Source: a virus. From it: 43,151 bases of DNA. The stretch is from the IMG/VR virus record IMGVR_UViG_3300043438_000746, positions 1 to 43,151 of that record; one strand, written 5' to 3'. The notes under the pieces were generated by a model, which saw nothing but the letters and a program-made list of their open reading frames with translations, made no database searches and was not told where the DNA came from. The number at the start of each line of letters is the position of its first letter. Positions within the stretch are counted from its first letter, which is position 1. The position numbers were made by a program, and so were the translations under genes. Positions 39,044 through 43,151 of the stretch are shown here, piece by piece.

Positions 39044-39376
39044 TTACCACTTTCGAATTGTATCAGCATCATCATCTAGGTATCTTCCACCTAGTGCTCC
39101 TAGGATACCTGAAGTTTCATCAGTGTGGGTGGACTTACGGCAAAAACCTATTTGAAATGAATAGTTTTTGTAGGCAAATTGTATACCTTTACCTATTTTC
39201 CAAGGTGACGCTATCTGTCGCATGAAGCCGATAGATATAAAAGGTGTGGTTAACCTGGTGTTATCTCTGGTAATCCAATAGATTGGGCCTAAATATTGCA
39301 ACTTATTTAAGGTGTCTCGAAATAAGAAATATGCCCCTATTGTTATCATTAAAACAACTAAACTTATTATAAACAT
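39044..39376 (-). CDS. Small membrane-anchored protein
   Basis: The product is 110 aa. Residues 1-19 (MFIISLVVLMITIGAYFLF) form a single N-terminal membrane segment, followed by a mostly polar domain with SFQIGFCRKSTHTDETSGIL and an acidic stretch LDDDADTI near the end. With the short N-terminus outside, the rest would face the cytoplasm or the periplasm; topology cannot be told. No site stronger than a weak AT-rich leader precedes the ATG. It could be a superinfection-exclusion or accessory membrane protein; not recognised. Confidence 0.6.
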   Translation of the reverse strand: MFIISLVVLMITIGAYFLFRDTLNKLQYLGPIYWITRDNTRLTTPFISIGFMRQIASPWKIGKGIQFAYKNYSFQIGFCRKSTHTDETSGILGALGGRYLDDDADTIRKW

Positions 39377-39385
39377 AATATTGTG

Positions 39386-40075
39386 TTACTCTTCCTCTCC
39401 AGCTTCTTCTTCGCCTCCCGGCATATCTCCTACATACTCCATGCCAAAGTTTACTAGCTTTATAGTAGATGTAAGGCCATAGGCAGGATCAGGATTTTGG
39501 GAAGCACCTATACATTGCACCCCAAATGACTCTGAATTTTTAAATGTTTTAAACTGTTTTGCGGTTATTGGACCGTATTTTACTACTGTTCCCTTTTTTA
39601 TAAACTTGACATAAAGATATCCTAGTATTGCATCTTCTGCTCCTCCTACTCTACACTTACTTGTAGAGACAAACTGGTACTGTGCAATCCGTGAGCTTTC
39701 ACCAGATTGACCTGCACCATAAACTGCAGATGGAGTTAATTCAACTAACCCAAAAAGGTGCGGAAATAAATCTTCACAAGTTACATCTTTTGGATCAATA
39801 CCCTTTTCTTCTAATTCTTTTTTTTGCCGGTCAGCTTGGGTATCTTGTTCAAATTCTTCTAGATCTTCACCTTCTGGAATACCCCATTGGTCTTTACCAG
39901 GCCTGGTAGGTATTTCAATAATAGTACCGTCAGGGAGTTCATAGAATTGCTCAGTAGCCCAACCAGGAGAACCTGGTTTTACCTTTGGGGGCATACCACC
40001 TTGTTCTTGTGTAATCTTAGCTCTAACTTTTGCTAATTGTTTTAGATAAGCACTTAGATTTGGGTCCATTGCCAT
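39386..40075 (-). CDS. KTSC-like domain protein
   Basis: The protein is 229 aa. Residues about 125-190 have SSRIAQYQFVSTSKCRVGGA, ILGYLYVKFIKKGTVVKYGP and ITAKQFKTFKNSESFGV, with the Y-x-Y/F-G...F-x-x-F...S-x-G pattern of KTSC domains, small beta domains often attached to phage proteins. The first 100 residues are charged and include QWGIPEGEDLEEFEQDTQAD. The C-terminus is acidic (GGEEEAGEEE). It lies just after the fibre genes. The role is unknown; it may be a minor virion or host-interaction protein. Confidence 0.6.
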   Translation of the reverse strand: MAMDPNLSAYLKQLAKVRAKITQEQGGMPPKVKPGSPGWATEQFYELPDGTIIEIPTRPGKDQWGIPEGEDLEEFEQDTQADRQKKELEEKGIDPKDVTCEDLFPHLFGLVELTPSAVYGAGQSGESSRIAQYQFVSTSKCRVGGAEDAILGYLYVKFIKKGTVVKYGPITAKQFKTFKNSESFGVQCIGASQNPDPAYGLTSTIKLVNFGMEYVGDMPGGEEEAGEEE

Positions 40076-40088
40076 GTTGCATTACTCC

Positions 40089-41444
40089 TTAGTTAAACGA
40101 CAGGGTTACTGTTCCACCTAGGCCATAAAGCCCTTGACCAGCTCCGTGCATACGTCTAAAGTTAGATGTATTACCAGAGGTTGATGTAGTGGTTGGTATT
40201 AACGCAATACTACCAACCGAACCAGATGAAATATTTGTTGCCCAGTTTATAATAGGAACATTTGCTGCAGCACTTTCACCAGATAGGTATACATCTACAA
40301 CATCAGAAGTATTTACTGATGGTGCACCACCTGGTTGTGATCCGTTAGTACAAGGAGCAAACCTATATGTACCAGAGTTACCTGAGCCACCATTACGCTG
40401 TGCAAATAAAGTTGCGTTATCCGGTTCAAAACCTAAACAAGCATCTGCAAGTTTTGTTCCATAAAAGAATAAACCTGTGTAGTTTGACATAGTAGTGGTG
40501 CTACTATTTCCAGCTCTAACATCAGTTGGGTCACTAAAGTCAGTTGGGAACCATCTAGGTATTACGCTGTCATATGACCTAGATGAGTTAGCAGATATGT
40601 TGTATGTACCATATGGCCGTGTATATCTACTAGTTGAACCACCAGTTTGATATGAGTTTCCAGCAGCATCAGTAGCAATAATGTAGTAATAAACAACCCA
40701 AGTTTCCCCACCTGGAGTATTTCGTCTATTGGTTGGAACACCAAATGTGGTTGAACCACCACCAAAACTACCTGATGGAATTGCATAACTTGATCCTGCA
40801 ACAAAACCACTACTAGTTCCATAATATAGTGAATATATGGTTGCTGAAGAAACGCCCATACCACCATCAGTAATAGCACCCCATGAAACATCATAACTTG
40901 AACCATTGGGGCTAGAACTTGGGGGTGAAACTGACGGAGCGGTAACGTCGTAAGTGGTTGTTGAATAGAATCCAGCGTCTAAAGTTGAGCTGTTTCCCGC
41001 GTTGTCAACAGTGGTAATACGGTAATACGTGTACCACGTAACACCAGAACCTTGTTTACGTCGCGTAGTAGGTACAGATAAATCAAGGTATGAGCCTGAC
41101 AAAGAGGAAGATATATTCCATGTTTGTTCTGCCTGCCATACACCATCTGAAGAATAAAACCATCGACTCAAAGTTGCAGAAGCAACTCCAGACTGGTTGT
41201 CAGTGATAGCCCCCCAAGTTACACGTTGCATACCAGAGTCAGTATTAAATGCAGCAGTAGTATCAACAGCAGATAATGATGCAATAGTAGGCCCAGTATT
41301 GTCATACTGATATGCCTGTCTCCAAGCACCATTATCATATGCATATATTTGTTTTACGCCCTGCCAGTTTGCTCCGTCATAAACGTAAGGTCTGTCAGTT
41401 CCTGTTAGTTGTTGCCAACCGTTATTGTAAACGTATGTAGCCAT
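40089..41444 (-). CDS. Tail fibre with two related beta-sandwich repeats
   Basis: The protein is 451 aa from the start at 41444, chosen because it is the first ATG after the upstream stop (one-base gap); an earlier Met would overlap the preceding fibre gene by 59 bases. The N-terminal 50 residues have YVYNNGWQQLTGTDRPYVYD and related Tyr/Trp repeats. Two beta-sandwich repeats follow: RVTWGAITDNQSGVASATLS with YRITTVDNAGNSS, and DVSWGAITDGGMGVSSATIY with YYIIATDAAGNSY, both fibronectin/Ig-like. The C-terminal part ends GLYGLGGTVTLSFN, a typical fibre tail. It probably binds the host surface. No ribosome site is obvious, so translation may be coupled to the previous fibre. Confidence 0.75.
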   Translation of the reverse strand: MATYVYNNGWQQLTGTDRPYVYDGANWQGVKQIYAYDNGAWRQAYQYDNTGPTIASLSAVDTTAAFNTDSGMQRVTWGAITDNQSGVASATLSRWFYSSDGVWQAEQTWNISSSLSGSYLDLSVPTTRRKQGSGVTWYTYYRITTVDNAGNSSTLDAGFYSTTTYDVTAPSVSPPSSSPNGSSYDVSWGAITDGGMGVSSATIYSLYYGTSSGFVAGSSYAIPSGSFGGGSTTFGVPTNRRNTPGGETWVVYYYIIATDAAGNSYQTGGSTSRYTRPYGTYNISANSSRSYDSVIPRWFPTDFSDPTDVRAGNSSTTTMSNYTGLFFYGTKLADACLGFEPDNATLFAQRNGGSGNSGTYRFAPCTNGSQPGGAPSVNTSDVVDVYLSGESAAANVPIINWATNISSGSVGSIALIPTTTSTSGNTSNFRRMHGAGQGLYGLGGTVTLSFN

Positions 41445-41445
41445 A

Positions 41446-42180
41446 TTAGTAAATGAAACAAATATCGCCGTTACGAAGGTTAGTCGTAGGAACTGAGCCA
41501 CCATTTTGGATTGTTATTTTTTTAGTAGAAGCAGAACCATCAGTTGTGTACATTACAGCTGGCATAAGTGCTGATGATACTGTTCCAGAAGAAAGATTAC
41601 TAGCATTTAATGCTGTCAAGCTAGCACCACTAGTTGCTCCAAGAGTTGCAGACCAAGTACCAGAAGTAATAGTTCCAACTGAGGCAAGGTTTACAGCAGA
41701 AGTAATTGCTGGCTGAGCAGAAGTCGTGACAGTTGCGGCTGTACCAGTTGTGTTTTGGTTTAGTGTGGGAACTGCCCCCCATTTAACACCAGTTGCTGTA
41801 GTAGAGTCTACAAGTAGTACGTGGTTAGCAGTAGCGCTTACAGGTAAAATTGATGGAGTATCATTTGCTGATCCAACTATTAGGTCGCCTTTAGTATCAA
41901 TAATGTTACGAGCCATAACATATGTGGTATCAACTGCAACCGATATAGCACCACTTGAGGCGCTACTACCAGCAGTAGTGTAAACAGTAATACCATTACC
42001 TGCGGTTACAGAGGTAATAGTACCTGAGGCAAAGTATGGAAGAGTTCCCCAGGTTGTACTGCCATCACCAACTTTAATTTGCTTAGTTTCGGTGTTGACA
42101 CCTACTTCACCAGCAGAAAGAACTATGTCGTTAGTCCACTGAGAGGTAGTACCACGCCTTAATTGAATTTTAACAGCCAT
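41446..42180 (-). CDS. Tail fibre with Mtd-like N-terminal domain
   Basis: The protein is 244 aa. The N-terminus (MAVKIQLRRGTTSQWTND, VLSAGEVGVNTETKQIKVGD) is the hyperstable Mtd-type N-terminal domain that occurs in fibre and tropism proteins. The rest is Ser/Thr/Ala-rich with a repeated strand pattern (LLVDSTTATGVKWG, SVGTITSGTWSATLGAT) and ends GDICFIY. It is likely to be a fibre or fibre base that anchors a receptor-binding tip. The gene has AAGGAG before its start and is followed after one base by the second fibre gene. Confidence 0.8.
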   Translation of the reverse strand: MAVKIQLRRGTTSQWTNDIVLSAGEVGVNTETKQIKVGDGSTTWGTLPYFASGTITSVTAGNGITVYTTAGSSASSGAISVAVDTTYVMARNIIDTKGDLIVGSANDTPSILPVSATANHVLLVDSTTATGVKWGAVPTLNQNTTGTAATVTTSAQPAITSAVNLASVGTITSGTWSATLGATSGASLTALNASNLSSGTVSSALMPAVMYTTDGSASTKKITIQNGGSVPTTNLRNGDICFIY

Positions 42181-42194
42181 TTAAAGGCTCCTTA

Positions 42195-43001
42195 TCAGCC
42201 GAACATCTTCTTCCATGTTACAGGACCAACAGAGCCATCCGCAGTTAGACCATTAGCAGTTTGCCATGCTTTGAGTGAAGCAACAGACTTGGGGCCAAAG
42301 TCACCATCGGCTTTTGCGCCAATGATTGCCTGCACAAGAGCCGCACTTGGCCCCTTAGTTCCCAAACCTACTGGAGTACCTGGATAATTAAACTGTATAC
42401 CACCGCCTGCTGGAGCGGCTGCAGGTGCTGCTGGAGCGGTCTGTACTGAACCGTCTGGTGATGCGTCACCAAGAGCGTACTGCCAGTGCCAAGCCTCAAA
42501 CTCTTTAGAGGCAGGGTTATTACCCTGAAGGTAGAAACCATACTTGGGAGCATTAGCGCACATCCACTGGAACGCAGGAACGTTCACACCAAACGATGCA
42601 GTCTTACCACCCTGGTCGTAACCAAGATCAATAGCAAGACCCCAACCATGATTAGAACCCTTAAGGCCGGTTGGATCTGGGGCTGCCGAAGGAGCTTTGC
42701 CCTTCTTCAACCACCAGGTCTTACCCTCGTATTGACGAGTAACCCCAGTACCAGTGTCATTTGTTACATAACGATCCATAAACATTGACAACTGACCCTG
42801 GAATGAGCGGTAGTCACCAACGTTCTTTAGCTTGATACCAGCAGCAATTGCTGCGTCATACATCTTGTTGAACTCTGCCGCAACTGGTGCATACATCTTT
42901 CCACCAGTTTTAATAGGCGCAAGAACACTGTCAGCTAACTGACCATTCTTATACTGTTTAAGGGCGGTAGGAACAACAAGTTTAATGAAGGGTAAATTCA
43001 C
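42195..43001 (-). CDS. Endolysin: M15 (VanY-like) peptidase plus peptidoglycan-binding domain
   Basis: The protein is 268 aa. Residues about 50-175 form an M15 D-Ala-D-Ala/L,D-type peptidase with GDYRSFQGQLSMF, SNHGWGLAIDLG (His and Asp zinc ligands, about 114-124) and EAWHWQY (Glu base and His ligand, about 166-172). An Ala/Pro-rich linker (APAAPAAAPAGGG) leads to a C-terminal PG_binding_1-type domain (about 210-268: LVQAIIGAKADGDFGPKSVA, LKAWQTANGLTADG). It cuts the cell wall peptides for release. No signal peptide is seen, so export needs the holin. The start is GTG at 43001, overlapping the holin stop (GTGA). Typical of actinophages and phages of other Gram-positive hosts. Confidence 0.95.
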   Translation of the reverse strand: MNLPFIKLVVPTALKQYKNGQLADSVLAPIKTGGKMYAPVAAEFNKMYDAAIAAGIKLKNVGDYRSFQGQLSMFMDRYVTNDTGTGVTRQYEGKTWWLKKGKAPSAAPDPTGLKGSNHGWGLAIDLGYDQGGKTASFGVNVPAFQWMCANAPKYGFYLQGNNPASKEFEAWHWQYALGDASPDGSVQTAPAAPAAAPAGGGIQFNYPGTPVGLGTKGPSAALVQAIIGAKADGDFGPKSVASLKAWQTANGLTADGSVGPVTWKKMFG

Positions 43002-43151
43002 TTTCCACCCTTACCAAAAGCAGTGTCATTGGGGTTAAAGAAACGCATAGCTACAGGCAAAGCAGCAGCCCAAAGAGCATTTAGGGTCAACTTCCAGTCC
43101 TGTGTGGCTGTGTAGGTAGCAACGGCGGCTCCAAGAACACTTCTTGCATAA
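42998..43151 (-). CDS. Holin (C-terminal 50 residues, truncated at the right edge)
   Basis: The frame is open from the right edge and ends at TGA 43000-42998. It reads ARSVLGAAVATYTATQDWKL, NALWAAALPVAMRFF and NPNDTAFGKGGK. The Ala-rich hydrophobic segment followed by RFFNPND-x-AFG-x-G resembles small holins found beside endolysins in actinophages. The 5' end is outside the window. The holin opens the inner membrane and lets the endolysin reach the wall. The stop overlaps the endolysin GTG start by four bases, so the two are co-translated. Confidence 0.75.
   Translation of the reverse strand, partial: YARSVLGAAVATYTATQDWKLTLNALWAAALPVAMRFFNPNDTAFGKGGK

Noticed and set aside
39386-42180. Diversity-generating retroelement feeding the Mtd-like fibre
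   Set aside because: The Mtd-type N-domain alone prompted the idea, but no reverse transcriptase gene and no template repeat were seen in this window.
1-43151. tRNA genes, integrase or attachment sites
   Set aside because: None could be supported by reading the intergenic gaps, which are nearly all under 120 bases. A tRNA search program would be decisive.

Overview
The window is a 43-kb piece of a tailed double-stranded DNA phage genome (Caudoviricetes) with a contractile, myovirus-type tail. It has a sheath, a gp19-like tube, gp25/J/I-like baseplate proteins, a tape measure, a portal, an N4-gp56-type capsid protein and a large terminase. Most of the DNA is AT-rich, genes are packed end to end with ATGA, TAATG or TGATG junctions, and most starts have an AGGAG-type ribosome site. 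No integrase, repressor or attachment site was seen, so a virulent life style is more likely. The host cannot be fixed from the sequence. A cell-wall-degrading endolysin (M15 peptidase plus peptidoglycan-binding domain) and actinophage-like features (holin, small zinc/lysine protein) fit an AT-rich aquatic actinobacterium, but that is inference.

Region 1 (1-9905, leftward) is a replication operon. In transcription order it holds an initiator with a winged-helix-like N-terminus, a 71-aa acidic protein, a DnaC/IstB-like helicase loader, a 147-aa unknown, a DnaB-like helicase, a DnaG-like primase, an SNF2-type helicase, a 142-aa coiled-coil protein, a MerR-like HTH protein, a zinc-containing protein that may bind ssDNA, family A DNA polymerase, and a gene cut by the left edge. 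The initiator gene carries three copies of a 16-bp palindromic iteron followed by an AT-rich direct repeat. This is the layout of an origin inside its own initiator gene, as in lambda O. One iteron is read in a different frame, so the repeats are conserved as DNA.

Region 2 (9940-11520, rightward) is a small cassette on the opposite strand with its own candidate promoter. It encodes a Dps-type mini-ferritin with the full ferroxidase set, a 210-aa protein of unknown function, a lysine-rich protein whose frame is broken in a C4 tract, and a 37-aa CxxCxC protein with a histone-like Lys/Ala/Pro tail. It ends at a strong bidirectional terminator.

Region 3 (11549-43151, leftward) is the late operon, transcribed from beyond the right edge. 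In order it encodes holin (partial), endolysin, two tail fibres, a KTSC-like protein, small proteins, large terminase, a GC-richer 133-aa protein, a 53-aa protein, an HTH protein, a metallophosphoesterase, a portal-adjacent protein, portal, scaffold, major capsid, an 82-aa protein, a His-rich collar fibre, connector/neck genes, sheath, tube, a tail assembly chaperone, tape measure, CIS-tube-like and LysM baseplate genes, hub, a minimal OB-fold spike, gp25, J, I, a small membrane protein and a 257-aa unknown.

The points most worth a second look are the in-gene iteron origin, an unannotated 57-codon +1-frame ORF between the tail chaperone and the tape measure that suggests a programmed frameshift, the phage Dps cassette, and matching ATGCTC/GAGCAT hairpins at two translation starts in the packaging region.
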